A stretch of DNA of 64,000 bases from contig JARWKL010000016.1 of NCBI GenBank assembly GCA_029961685.1, positions 16,312,157-16,376,156 of the forward strand. Direction: 5' to 3'. The notes below the pieces were generated by a model. That model did no database searches. It had not been told where the DNA came from and was given only the letters and a program-made list of their open reading frames with translations. This DNA is from Aristolochia californica (taxonomy: Eukaryota; Streptophyta; Magnoliopsida; Piperales; Aristolochiaceae). Both the position numbers and the translations under genes were made by a program. This document shows positions 33,925 to 48,200 of this stretch, piece by piece; position 1 is the first letter of the stretch, and each line of letters starts with the position of its first letter.

Positions 33925-36900
33925 TCACTTGCGAGCCGCATAATATAGTTCCATATAGTCCAATGCAGGCCGGTTCCATGACCAATCCTGTTCCATCACT
34001 CGCTTGCATAATGAGTAAAACCGATCCCCTCCATCATACCACACAGTGATAGCTCTGAACCAAAAAGAAAGGAGTCTTTTATCAGTATTATTTTCCTCTA
34101 CTGCTTCTTCAGTTCCAAACTTATGCAACGTTAAGGTTTCCATTTGCTCACCTATTCAGGGCATAATCAACCCCAGCAGGATCAGCTCCATCAAAACTGA
34201 ATCCATTTGGTTCGAGACCAACAGCTTCTGCTCGTTCTTTATCATGATCAATATCAAATACTGTATCATAAAGTCCTGTACAGAAAAAAACAAAAATTTA
34301 CTTCATTCACATCTTCCCCCATTGCTTGCTTACCTTCTATATCAGTTCTTAACAGATTCCACAAAACAAACTCCAGCTTTAAGCGGGAAAGAATTACCAT
34401 CCTATCAACAGACAAGAGTTACCAACAAAAAAGCGCCCTTCTATCAACAGAAATGATTACTTAAAAAACTAAGTAACATTTTGTTTTTTACCAGCCCCAC
34501 AAGATTTACCACTCAGGAATTTGTACTTTAAATACCTCCAGTTTTACGCACAACAGGTATAGACCCATATCGCATTGCTATCAGTTGAGTTAGACCACAT
34601 GGCTCAAATATTGATGGGACTAGCATGAAATCTGCACCTGCATATATCTACAGAATGGCAAATTTTCAGTTAAACAAGTTATCGTGTCTCTCAGGAAAAT
34701 AAGATTTCGTTCATGAAAATTGAGAAAGGAACAAGTACTTTTCAGGCATGAGCTTTTAACTAACACTTAAATCCAAATACAATAATAAAAGAAGTTCAAC
34801 AGTGATAACTTACCAAGTGGGACAGAGGCTCATCATAGGTTAAACAAAGGCGTGCACGATCACTATGTGAAGAATGCAATTGATTGGCCAAATTGACAAA
34901 ATCATTTTGAATACGAGGGTCAGGAGCTGAACCTAGCAGCACAACCTGCCAAAAGAAATTATTAACATGATAAGTGACAAACGATGAATGGGATCCAACA
35001 CGTAAGAATAGGATGAATTGACAAAAAACAATAATAATACAAGCTCATAGTACTTAGAAGCCTATACAACTTAGCATGAGTACTGTCAACGTAATATTAG
35101 AAAAACCTGTCCATTACGATCCAGGGTTCTCCAAATAGCATGCTTCATGAGATGAATGCCTTTCTGAGCAGTTAAACGTGTAATAATTCCTACTAATGGG
35201 TGATCAGATCTCTTCAATCCAAGCCTCTCTTGCAAAGCTTCTTTGGCAGCCTTTTTGCCTTCCACAACATTTTCCGATGTGTAAGATATCTAGACATCCA
35301 TATTTAGAGGAATCAGTAAAGCAAGATCACCATATTTAAGTTTTTTTTTTTTAAGTGAGTAAAAAAGTTAAAAAATAGCAATTTTTAATAAACCTGATTG
35401 TCAAGTTGGGGTCCATGACCCATCCCAAAATAACTAAGCAAATTAGGAAACCTCTTTCCTAACTAATAAACCCAAGATATTTGTATTCACTAATCCATGT
35501 AGGACTATTTTTTAACACTCCCCCTCACATGTAAGCCTTCTTTTTTTGGTTCTACATGTAGACAATTTGGGTGGAGGTCCACGTATGAATACTTACTCTG
35601 ATACCATGAAGTTGGGTCCAAGGCCAATAAAGAGTTTGCCTACCCGAACCCCATAAAACCTAGTCAAACTGGGGTGGGATGGATCGGTATCCACGGAATG
35701 GGAACGACGAACGCCATGCATCTACAAGCCGCCGACTACACTCACCATCTACGCTCGCTCGTTAGAGAAAGCCCTCTCACTGAAAGAGCATGGCGCCCGT
35801 CTGGCCTAGTCCCACTCTGGTGGCTCATTCGAGCAACGTTGTTTTCACTATGGTGGCCCACCCTTCTAATGTCCAATCCGTCATCCTTTCTGAAAACGGC
35901 GTTCTTACCAGCCTTCACTTGGGCGGTGTCCTCATCAACTGCACAAGCAACCGTCCTTCCCTAGAGCGTGAAGTCTCTGAGGCAGCACAAGCCAAAGGTT
36001 GTCGAGCCATCGACACGCTTGTGTCTGGTGGCAACATGGAAGTTCACGATGGCAAGCTAGCAATACTCACGGGAGGTGACAATGAAGTGGTCACGCGGTT
36101 GCAGCCATTGTTCGAGATTCTGGGGAAGGCGATCCATGTAGGCTCCACGGGCTGCGGATAAAGCTGAAAAATCGCAAACCACATCGTGGTGAAGGGAAAT
36201 ATGATGGGAATTGACTGAAGGGCTGAAGAAAGCCAGTCTAGATCTAAAGGAGCTTATGGAGGTGGTGGTGTCGGTGAGGCTAGGTCGAAGGTGATAGAGC
36301 CGTTTGGGAAAAGGATGATCGTGAAGGACTTCTGACCGGGAGGTGTTGTAGAGTACATGGTGAAGGGTCTGGGGATGGGGCTTCAAAAGGAGGTTGTTTT
36401 ACCCGGTGCTGCTTTATGTAAAGGAATGGTATCAAATAAGGTACTCATACATGGGCCTCCACCCAAATTGTCCATGTATAAGTACCTGGTCTGATACCAT
36501 GTGAAATTGGGTCCAAGGCCCATCCCAAAATGACTAGCCAAGTTAGGAAACCTCTTTCCCAACTAATAAATCCAAGATTTTTGTACTCACATGTGGGACT
36601 ATTCTTTAAAACTAATGATACAAACAGAGAACTAGGTTAGAAAGACTTGTCAATGACTTGCTAAAAATAATGTAAGATAGAGTTACGCACCGGGAGAAAC
36701 TTATCATTAAATGGATCCCAAATATCATGATCAATGCCATTTACGATACCATGAAACTTGTAAAGATGAGGAGCAATGACTGGATTTCCTGAAATCTCTC
36801 TTGAGTAATTGGGGGACACCTGCAGAAAAGTTGGAGTTGATATCAGTAGTGATGCAACAAGTGAGATTAACAATAGAGTAAACTCATTCAAAGAAAAAGC

Positions 36901-39900
36901 ATAAAGGATGAGTTAAACAATTTGAGAGTTCATATGAAGACAATCACTTCATATATAGGATAATTAAAGAATAAAAAAAAGAAAATCTCATATGATATTA
37001 CGTATCATGATGCTCCTGTTGAGAGGAAGCAAAAAACTAAAAACCAGGTTTTTGTCTCTGTGTAAGGAAGGGGTGGAGGAGAGAGAAGACAAAAGAAAAG
37101 AGGCAATGATACTAACAGTTGTAGCCTTGTCTGAATACACCATTGCCTTTCCAATCAGAGCAGCCCCAAATTCGAGGTTATGAATTGTAAAAACAACTCG
37201 AGCTTTAGAAAGACCATAATGCCGGTAGTGATCTTTGAATAACCATGCAACAGGTGCACTTGACCAATCATGGCAGTGTACAATATCCTGTCCATAGTGA
37301 ACACAAACCAATATTGAAGACAAAAAAACTCCAAAGCAGATTGATATATAATTCCAAACTGGCAAATCCAATAATTCCAAATAGAAGGATATACTTATAA
37401 ATATTAAATGGGGACATTTGAAAATTGTCATATTTATAGTTATTTTTACTTGTACAAACTAAAGATCAAAGAAGCTGCATTCCTCTGACTATTTATGCTC
37501 TAACATGTACATATTTAATATTAAGACACTTCAAAACATTAATGAAGCCATTAGCATGAAATTAAATGCAGTGAGTGCCTTCACGGTTTCGATATGATAT
37601 CTTTAAATAACAACATAAAAGATTTGTTTCTTTTAGAACTTCAAAGCTTCTGAAGACTATTAGAGGAAAAAAGAACCATTGATACTGAATGAAACCATGT
37701 AATAAGAGAATCTAATAGCACGAGAACATTACTAATTACACTTGTACAATACTTTAACTTGCATGCCAGAAAAGTGGAAATAGGAGAAAATATTTTGGAA
37801 ATAAGAGTAAAATAAAATAAAACAACTATAATAAAGGTGGATGAATCAAGTGTAGTTTCATCCAACCAATAGTGGATGCATCTTGTCAGTGGAAAATTTT
37901 GATTCGTGAAAGTACAATTGTAGCTTGCATGTTTAGATTTATATAGAATAAATCTAGCACATATGTGAGATTCAAGTCAGAAAAGATGATAAAAAGTTTT
38001 TTCTTTTGATGGTAAAATAGCAATCTCATTAGGCAATAGGAATATATTAGGGCTGGAACTTTCACCAAATTACCCATCCTACATTTCATCTGTGCATGAA
38101 TAGAGATATGGAACATAAATCTTTATCTGTCTAAGGGTTGGGTAAGCTAACTAATTACACATATCATTTGTTATATGGAGTGGATGAACGCAGTTATTCA
38201 CTTCACCTGATTTTCTAATTACCCATGTGGCAGTTTTGACCCCACTAGCAGATAGTGAATCTTTGGAGAGAGTGAATTATCAATAGAAAGTGTCCAAAAT
38301 GCAATAGTGAACATATGTTTATGCGCCCTGCTTAACATTACCTAGAGAAAATGAAGTCCCCTATTTATGCATAAAAAGAGAAAAACCACATTTTCTTAAT
38401 AAAGTTCAGGTTATATAAGGTGGCAAAATAACATCCTCCATCTCAACCTTAAATTCATAATAAAACTTAAAGTGCTCCACCCTTTAAATTGCATTTCCAT
38501 TTCTCTACCACTAAAACAAAAAAGCACATTCTAGAAAAAGTAGATCACCCTGGAATAAACTCATTTTTTCTTTCCCTGGGGCATCTACATTTCCATAAAG
38601 TGCATGAGGAAAACCACAAAACAATATGCAGAAGGTACAAGTATCTTGATTTAAGGACGAATTATTTTTGTTTGGCAACCAGTTTATGAGTTTTGCTAAT
38701 TGTAATTTTTTTAAAAGTTTTATAGATTTTTAATCAGTTATTACAGAGACCATAGGTAATTGGGTAAATAAATGAAAAACAAAACACTTCTTAATATGGT
38801 TAACAGAATGGTAATAAGGCCAAAGGAAAGGAAACAGAATGACCCACAAAACAATATGCAGAAGGTACAAGTATCTTGATTTAAGGACGAATTATTTTTG
38901 TTTGGCAACCAGTTTATGAATTTTGCTAATTGTAATTTTTTTAAAAGTTTTATAGATTTTTAATCAGTTATTACAGAGACCATAGGTAATTGGGTAAATA
39001 ACTGAAAAACAAAACACTTCTTAATATGGTTAACAGAATGGTAATAAGGCCAAAGGAAAGGAAACAGAATGACCCTTTCCCATCCCCCTTGTCATCCATT
39101 TACAGCTCCAGAGTAGAAGCTAATAAAATTTTAAATATAGGCCAAGTGCACTCAAGAAAATAGTTCACTGGACTTCCAGCCAAAGGGGAAAAAAATCTGA
39201 TGTCAAACTAATCTATAAAACTGAATAACAAATTTTTGTGATTTTTATAGTGATAATAGCAGGAGAAACAATGGACATGAAATGGGTCACAATCATTTGT
39301 AGGACTTACTGGATGGAACCCACTTTGGAGTAGAAACTCGAGAGCAGCATGGCAGAAGAATCCAAACCTTTCTCCATCATTCCCCCTACCATAGATGCAC
39401 CCAACCCGAAACAATCTGTACAAGAAATGTGAACATAGATGGAGTTATATAACCTAAAGTTACAGCCTTTCATGTAGTAATATCTATTCAGATATTTATT
39501 GAATAACTATATTTAGCAACTAATGTTTAACACTTTTACCTACCCATTCTGGGGCTCTAAGAAGTATACTGGAAGGCCTTCCACCTTTCCATACCAAACC
39601 TTTATTTCAGTTCCACCCCAAGCATAGCTTCTATGAAATTGGAAATCTTTTACCTACATTGTAAGAAACAAATCCAAATCTCTTATGCACCAAAATACAA
39701 CATCAAATTCAACATACCAAAAAACAAAACCAAAAAAAGAAAAACCATAACACATATTATGATATTGGGGAGGAACACAAGGGACCCGACTACACAAGAA
39801 GAAGTCAAAAAGAACTAGATATATGTTGTCTTTCAATCATGTTACTTAATGTGCCAAAAACATTTCATTAGATGTTCGATTTAACAGTTCAAAGAGCAAA

Positions 39901-42237
39901 GAAGTTTAGCCTTTCCAAGAACGATGGCCCGCCACGAGAAAACATCAGCCGACCCCCTTGGGTGCCATCCGTCATCACCCCCCCTCCCCCCCCCCCCCCA
40001 ACAGTCCCCATCTCTGGCCCGCCTCTCCATGAGGAACAAGCCTTAGACACCGGAACCGCCCAAATCGAACCAGTGCAGCAGTAGTAACATCAACATGGTC
40101 CACCAGAAGAGGAATCCAGAATGCAAGCCAACAACCAACAAAGGAACCAGGCTGGCAAACGGTAGTCAGCCGCACATCAAGGAGAAGGATTAGCATCAAG
40201 GATCCCGCAGCCCTAAACTTCTAGAATGCCTTTGTCTCCCTTCGATAAGCAAAGGAAAGAAATGGAGATACAATCCGAATCCTCTCCCAATCCAGAGCAA
40301 AAAAGTCCTTCATCTCCATTCCTATCAGAACAGCAGATGCTTTCGTCACCGTCCTGGACAAGGTCTTGGTCGGCAGGATGGGAAGAAGCTCGGGAAGATC
40401 TCTCCTCACTGGAGATTTGGAGTTTCAAATGCACACACAGTACCACGGAGGGAAACTCGAGTGCTCCATCATGCAGCGGAAAAAAATCATGGGTATGCTA
40501 TTTCTTCCCCCAAAGCCCCATCTCCGGCCTGGGATGGAAAAAATTCCGCCTCTCGCTCCTACAAATCTTACAATCACTGCTCGGGGCATCCACGCAGAGC
40601 TCCGATGTCGTCATACCCTGGAAAGTCCGGCGAACATCTTCGGCGAGCTCGCCTGGGCTGAAGACCAACCGATAAACCTCCTTTGGGAAAGATTCTTCCT
40701 CAGACCTAAATCTCCAGTAAGTGGATCTCATCTAATTCAGCTTATTTCCGAAGGTTTTTTTGCTTGGATCATTCTAAAGTTCAAGGAAATGGTCGTTCTC
40801 CCCTCCATGATTCTTGATTCACAAGATCATGCACTGAGTCAAACTCAATCTAGCTCGGCTCCGGAGAATGCTGAGTCAATCCGGGACCGAGCCAACACTG
40901 AGTTAAGGTAGGAGCGAGTCAATGCTGATTCAACTCAACAACGACTGGTCCCCTTGGAACCCCCCATGTTATCTTCCCAAACAAAAATTCAAAATTTGAA
41001 ATCCCCCCCGTCCTTTCTCTGTCAAGCCCACAAATTACTCCACTTCATATAAACCAATCATTCACTAAACCTGAACTGACACGCCTTCCCTTACCTCGTG
41101 CAGATATCATTCATATGCCCGCCATCTGGCCTACCGCCGAATCCTGCCCATGCCCCGAAAAATATCCACCTTGATATCCCCCCCCCCCCCCCTTGAGATT
41201 TTCTCTGCCCTTTCCTACCTTGAACCTAGCGCCCGACAACTCATCCCGCCCAACCTCATCCCACCGGCCCCCTTGCTGACACCAATCCAGAAAAACCAGA
41301 TACTCACCCCTCCGTCCGTCCCATCACCTAGTCCAAATAAACACTTTTCTATCCCCCCACCCCCTGTCACCCATCAGCAACTTGATCCTGAGGGATCATA
41401 ACCCCCTCATTTTTGCCACACCTCCCTCGGAAAACAAAATTTCTGCGCCAACCTACACCTTTCCCTTCAAGTACAACAAGCCCATTCCCCAAAAATTATC
41501 TATCCCTATCAACCCCAAAAATGCACCCCCAAGATCAAATCCTCAAAAAAAGCCAACATCAACTCAACCTCGCTGACAACCCCCAATCCATCAAATCCCC
41601 CGCCCATCCCTCTCGATCTAGAGAATCTTCTTTTCAGTCCCCCTAAAAAATTCTTCTAAACTTGAGATCTTCGAAAAACCCACATCATCAAATCCTATTG
41701 TCTTTTCAACCCCCCTGCCAACTCTAAGCCACCGCCCTTAAACTGTGAACCCTATAATGATAGCCTATCTGATAGCTCTCGAGAACTCTCAACCCCTTCC
41801 CCAGAAAATCCAAAGCTTATAAAATGGCACAACACCCCTCCAAACAACCATCTCCCTACCACACTCCCTACCCCACCATTCTTTGTCCAATCCCCTTGGA
41901 ATGAATCCCACTTCAAACAAACCTCTGGTGGCCTCCGATGGGGAGTCCTCCAACAGATCCTCCGTCACTCCCTTTCCCCTCACCTACTCCCGCAGAACGT
42001 CCAAAAAACCACCCTCCTTTCACTCACTTACTCCAGAAAAAAGAAGAAAAATAAGGAAAAGGACCTTGCCCCGGAACAATCCTGTCCAGCTCAGGACCTC
42101 CCCTCCTCGACCCCAATGGCTGGACTAGTTACTTGTAATCTCTTGCAGGGAGTGGGTCGAAAATATGAAACAACATATCCTAGTCCATGCGGACAAATTC
42201 TCTCCACATGAGACGGAGAAAATACTGAAGCTAACCC

Positions 42238-42268
<31 letters not shown>

Positions 42269-45200
42269 ACACACACACACCAGTTTTGAACTTCTCGCAA
42301 TCCCCCTATCCGGAAAAAATCACTTGGTCCAACGGACAAAACCCCCCCATCCTATCCAAGTTAGACTGATTTCCGGCAAATAATGAATGGCTCCATCTCT
42401 TCTCCAACAATTCAGGTCAAGTCCTCAACAAAGTTGGCTCTGACCACTGGCCAATCCAAATCAACACTCACTCCCCAGCTTGGGGGCACTCTCCTTTTCG
42501 CTTCGAAAACTCCTGGCTTCTTCATGATTCTTTTGTTCCCCAACTGAAAGACTGGTGGCAAGATCTAAACCACCACCCAAATCCAGGATGGTCCTTCCCT
42601 CTCAAGCTCAAAGCCCTAGAGATTAAGATTCGCTCATGGGCTCGAAGCCTCTGTGCTGCTGCTGCATCTGGGAAAGATTTTGTCCGGTACCACATTTTTG
42701 AGCTTGATCTTCTTGAAGAGCAAAGGACACTCTTGTCCCCCGAACTTCTACTCCAAAATCATTTAAATTTTGATCTTTCAAATCTTCTAAAGAATGAAAC
42801 CACTCACTGGAAATAACGGGCCAGATTCTGCTGGCTTACCGATGGGGATGGAAATACCAAATTCTTCCATGTCGTTGCCTCAGCCTGTAGGAGAGCTAAT
42901 TGTATCTCCTCTCTTCGCAATGAAGACGAGGAGATCACGGATAGCATTTCCATTGCTAATGTTCTTGTGAAGTTTTTTTTCAGATCTATATACAGAGGAG
43001 TCATTCAACCGTCCTATTCTTCATCAACTCGAGTTTAAGCGTATCTCTGCCTCGGAAGCTGAATTACTGGAGCACCCTTTTTCTCCTAAAGGAAATTGAT
43101 GCAGCTGCTCTTGGCCTGCCAAAGGACCGAGCCCCTGGCCCAGACGGGTTCAATGGTGAATTTTATCACAAATTTTTGGGGGACAATCAGGAATGATGCC
43201 CATGCCTTTGTCAATTACTTCCATCAAGTTGGCATCGCCCAAAAATCCATTGGGGCTTCCTTCATTGCCCTAATCCCAAAAAAGGTCAACCCAACCCTCC
43301 CCCAAGATTTCAGACCTATCATTCTTACCACCAACACATACAAAATCTTAGGCCGAATTCTTTCCAATCGCCTAAGAGCCATCTTCCCCCGTGTTATTAA
43401 CCCATGTCAAAGTGCCTTTATCCGAGGCAAGGCTGCAAGATCCTGGACTCAACAATGCCAACCCATGAATTACTTGACTCTTTCAAAAAATCAAGTCAAC
43501 CAAGAGTTGTTCTCAAACTTGATTTCGAAAAAGCCTTTGACCGGGTTAACTTGAAGTTGATTGATCACCTTTTTTGGTGAAATGGGTTTCGGCACCCGGT
43601 AGAGATTCTGGACGAGAAGTTGCATTTCCACTGCATCTTATTATATTCTTGTCAATGGTAGGCCTTGTGGGTACTTCGATGGAACTAGGGGAATTTGGCA
43701 AGGAGACCCACTATTACCTTTCATCTTCACCCTTATTGGCAAACATTTGTCGGCCATGGTTCGACTAGCTAAAAGATTGGGATGGCTCAGCCTCATATCT
43801 CCAAATCCTGCTCAGGACATCGCCCTCTTACTATATGCGGATGACACCATCTTCTTTTGTGAAGGCTCTTTGAAACAAATTCATCACATTAAAGCCTTGC
43901 TCAATTTATTTGAGATCTCATTCGATCAGAAAGTCAGTTGGTCAAAGTCATCTATTATTGGTTTTAACATTGAACCCCACCTATTGAACTCCATGGCTAC
44001 CTACCTTGGATGTAAAACTGAGATGACTCCATGCAGTTATTTGGGTTTTCCCCTGATCCCTGGTTTACCCTCCAAGTGCTCTTAGCACCCTATTATTGAG
44101 CGCCTGGAGGGTCACTTGGCTTCATGAAGAGGAAAATTCCTCTCTAAAGCTGGTAAGTTAGTTCTCATAAAATCCTGCCTTCATGGAATCCCTGGTTATT
44201 TTTTGTTTATGTTCTGGCGCCCCACCTCTATTAGAGACAGAATTGAGCTCATCAAAAGAAGATTTTTGTGGGGAGGTCCAAATGGTGAAAAAAAGTATCA
44301 CTTGGTAAAATGGGAAGAGGTGTCTGCAAACCAAAATTCCTTGGCGGACTGGGTATCTGAGATACTGCCACTACAAATTCTGCTCTTCTCCTAAAATGGA
44401 TCCGGAAATTCAATTTTTTCCCTTATCTAATTTGGAGAGCTTTAGTTGCTGCCAAAGCCAACAAACATTTGGGTTGGTGGACCAAGGGGGGAAGATACCA
44501 CCGTCTGTCCCCAGCCTGGAAAAAAATTTTCTTGCTACTCCCAGACTTCAAGAAATTTGTTAAATGCTACGTTGGCAATGAGACCTCCAAAAAATTTTGG
44601 TCCGATTGGTGGACTGGCCAATCTAGCCTCAACATTAGCTAATTTTGGTCCGATTGGTGGAATTTGAACCTCAGAAGAGATCTCTCAGATTCTGAAGCCA
44701 TTGTGGCATCTAATCTCCTTTCGAGCATCTCCACAGCCAAACCCAGAATTAACCATGATACATCGATCTAGACTCCTTGTACAAAAGGTACTTTCTCAAC
44801 TACTTCAGCCTACAATTTCCTCGGTAACCCCATTTCAAATCAGTCTAATCACTCTGAGGCCTCTGCATGGAACCTCCTTGCCCCGCCTTGCGCAAATTTT
44901 TTTATCTGGAGCGCCTGCAGAAATAAAATCCTCACATAAAACTCTTTAAGTCAGCAGGGAACCTCCGTCCCCGATATTGTCCTTTTTACCAAAATGCTCC
45001 AGAAACAGCCAATCATATACTTTTATCCTGCTATTATGCCTATATTATCTGGACCAAACCTTTTAAACAAAATCAGGTTCCAGTACTGCGCTGCACATAA
45101 TATGGGGATAATGGGCCCTATCCTCTCAATCATTGGTGTTAGTCTCCCAAAGCTTGGAAAGATGCTTCTCTCATGTTGCATTGGGCATATAATATGGGGA

Positions 45201-48200
45201 TTATGGAAGAAAGAAATAGGAGAAATTCGAATTTAAATCTTCCCCCACTTAAATTTTGACTGATAACATTATGAGCCAAGTAACTATCTGGCTCCTGACC
45301 CGAAAAGAATTCTAAAATTTTACAGTTCCAATCTCAGAGGAAATTGGCAGTTGGTTGTTGGGCTGTCTCAGCCTTCCCGCCTCAAGATCATGGCTATCTA
45401 GGCCCCCCCACCAACGGGCCATTTCAAGTTAAATTTCGATGGCAGCACTCTTGGCTGCCCTGGTCCTGCGGGCTATGGAGGAGTTATTCACGATGCAAAT
45501 GGTTATCTCCTCTTTTCCTTCGCGGGCCATTTAGAGTCTCCGACTCCACAACTGTAGAACTCTCTGGATTGTTGAACGGAATTAAAGTATTTATTAGCTG
45601 GCTCACGGGTCCCCTTTGCATAGAAGGGGACTCAAAGACTGTCATTGACTGGTGTGCAAAATCTATCAGACCTTCATGGTGTCATTGGGATATGTATCCA
45701 GAAATCTGTAATTTAATTTCTTCTTTAAATTGTAATTGGAAACACATTCATCGCTCTACCAATCATTTAGCAGACATTCAGGCTAAGACGGGTATTTCAC
45801 TCCAACACCTCGTTGTGGAGGAAGACCCTCTTAGCTAGGTTTGTTGTACTTTTCACTTCCTTTAATAGTTTATACACCTCATTCAAAAAAAAAGTTCAAA
45901 GAGCAAAGGAACATATTACTGATCATATTTGGAATCAGAACCAGCTTAACACAAAAGAACAACAGAAATTATTAAAATCTGATTCAAATGAAAATTCAAT
46001 CCAGAAGCATGCAGACCAATAATAGATTTCAAACACACAGTTAGACTCGTCTAATGATTAAAGATGTGAACCAGAAACTTACATTGGTAAGGTTCATACA
46101 GTCATATTTAGGCAGAATAATGTCAACATTATGGCCCAAGTCCTGCACAGCTCGAGATAGACTTGTAACAACATCTCCGAGGCCCCCAACCTGAAATCAC
46201 AATCAGTAACAATACTACGAAGTAATGTAATCAAAGAGTTGCATAAAAGTAAACACCTTAAACTTTTGTCACACAAACTGATAAGTGTGATTAACCTTTG
46301 CAATAGGAGCCATTTCAACTGCTATATGCACAATGTGCATTGGTGGTTCCTTACTGATTCCACCAACTACAGGAATGTGGTAGTCCATCCCATTTTTGTT
46401 GTCATAAATTCCTCCATCTTCCTTCTCAGAGAAAACAAAGTCCATTATGTACGCGTCCAATGGAACCTTGACTGTTAAAAAAAGCACACTATTATAAGGT
46501 ACAAATGGAGAGAACTTTTTCTCATATGATTTGCCAAAAATCTGATCCGGAAAGTATTTAATTTTATCGTGTTCATTTCTGGAATATATATATATATAAA
46601 AAGTGTGAAAAACCTAGAGAGAGAGAAAAGAGGAAGAAGAGAAAAAAAGAGGCAAAGCTCTGAATGAGCTGTGTTGGGGGTTGTGAACGACCTCCAATGC
46701 TATTTATTAGATCTTTAGTCATAAATTACAGAAATAACAAAAATACCCCTCTTACATAGAAAACACTTATTTCCTTATAACTCCCAATCTACTCTGCCTA
46801 TGAATATAAAAATTTGTACATAGACTAAATCAAACATGGTGAACAAGATAGTGCCATAATATAAATTACCTAATTATTTAAAATGACCAAAATACCCCTG
46901 ACCTGATTTTCTCACAATATATATATGAGAAAAAAGGGAAAATGCACAATTTCTGGTGTATATACGTATATCACAATGCTCAAAAAGTGTCCAGCACTAG
47001 CTAATTTCTAATACTCTATATAGTTAATGATGTGAATTATGGTTTGCCATAGATATGAAAAAACTCACCTGACATTTTGACATGGGTTCTGTTTTCTGCT
47101 GGTATCATTTTTTGTGGTGGCAATGGTCCATGACGGTGTGTCCAGTGGTTAAAAGAGCATCTGAACCATACTTCTGGTTTCCCACTTAAAACTGTGTTGG
47201 AAGGATTATAATAGACTGTCACAATGCTTCCTGCTTGGACTTCAAGTGGATCTGTGTAGACTATATGCTTTTGTGACAAGAGAAACATTTTCATGGTTTT
47301 TTCCTTTGTCTCAGCCTTCATGTGTGCAGTTTTTTCAGCCTGTACAAGATTGAGCATTAAAATGGAATCTTCCAGAAAATTTTCCAGTTAGATAAACGCA
47401 TAAAGGACTTCTCCAATGGCACCTTAGCCCTTTCAAAAAGAGCTAGTGATGGTAGAGAATATCCAAATTAAGCTTGAAGTTTGTGTGCAAGAAACAAGAA
47501 GGCCTCAAACATCATATCATCTTGAAATCCTAGCCATCTAATTGGTGGCCTCAAACACCGGTTAACCAAATGGTTCAAGGGAGAAAAAAAAAATGAAAGT
47601 TGGACAGCTAGGATTTCTCGCCAACTGGAGCTTTAGAGTTGAGACATTGGAATATTTGTGGTCGGACCTTTAAATGAGTGTGGTTTCAGCATTTGACCCA
47701 CTTGAGCTTACTTATTTCTAAAAATGTTCTTGCAAAATATGCATTATTTCATTTTTCTTTGTGCATCATTCAGTTTGTTTTATACTACTATAGTAAAGCT
47801 GATGTATGCACTTACCTTGGCACGTAGGGCCTCTTCTCTCAGTCTTCTTTCCTTCTGCAGTTTTTTATAGACTTGGTGCATTTCTTCCACCCAGTATAGT
47901 TCTTCAGGTGTAGCTTCTGGAACTATGGCATGAAAATCCTGAAAATTATTGTTATCATACACCCTAGCACTTTCAGGTGGCCCATCTGCAAAGACCCAGT
48001 CCAAGACAAGGGCGCGATCTGGTACAATAACTGCAGAACCAGTTCAAAAATTTAAAGCTATAAAACAAAGAGAACATGCAACTCAGCTTTATCACACACA
48101 AACCAGCCTGCAAGTATATGTACATGCATGTGTCTTTATGTATCTTTGTGCATCCATGTGAGTATGTTTGCAGAGGAACTTACCATTTGCATACCACCAG

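Larger units (their letters stand above)
39902..45892 (+). mobile_element. L1-type LINE retrotransposon with RNase H, antisense in SS3 intron 7
   Basis: A 5.99-kb insertion is bounded by a perfect 16-bp target duplication (39886-39901 and 45893-45908) and ends in an A-rich tail. Its first part (about 39900-42300) is C-rich with Pro/Ser-rich broken frames that probably derive from ORF1. Its second part encodes broken reverse transcriptase and RNase H. A 20-base C-run and a (AC)n tract lie at 42235-42281. The element reads opposite to SS3. Removing it leaves a continuous intron sequence. Confidence 0.93.

Noticed and set aside
35668..36420. Functional 3-hydroxyisobutyrate dehydrogenase gene within SS3
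   Set aside because: A frameshift, several stops, and missing N- and C-terminal parts show it is a pseudogene.
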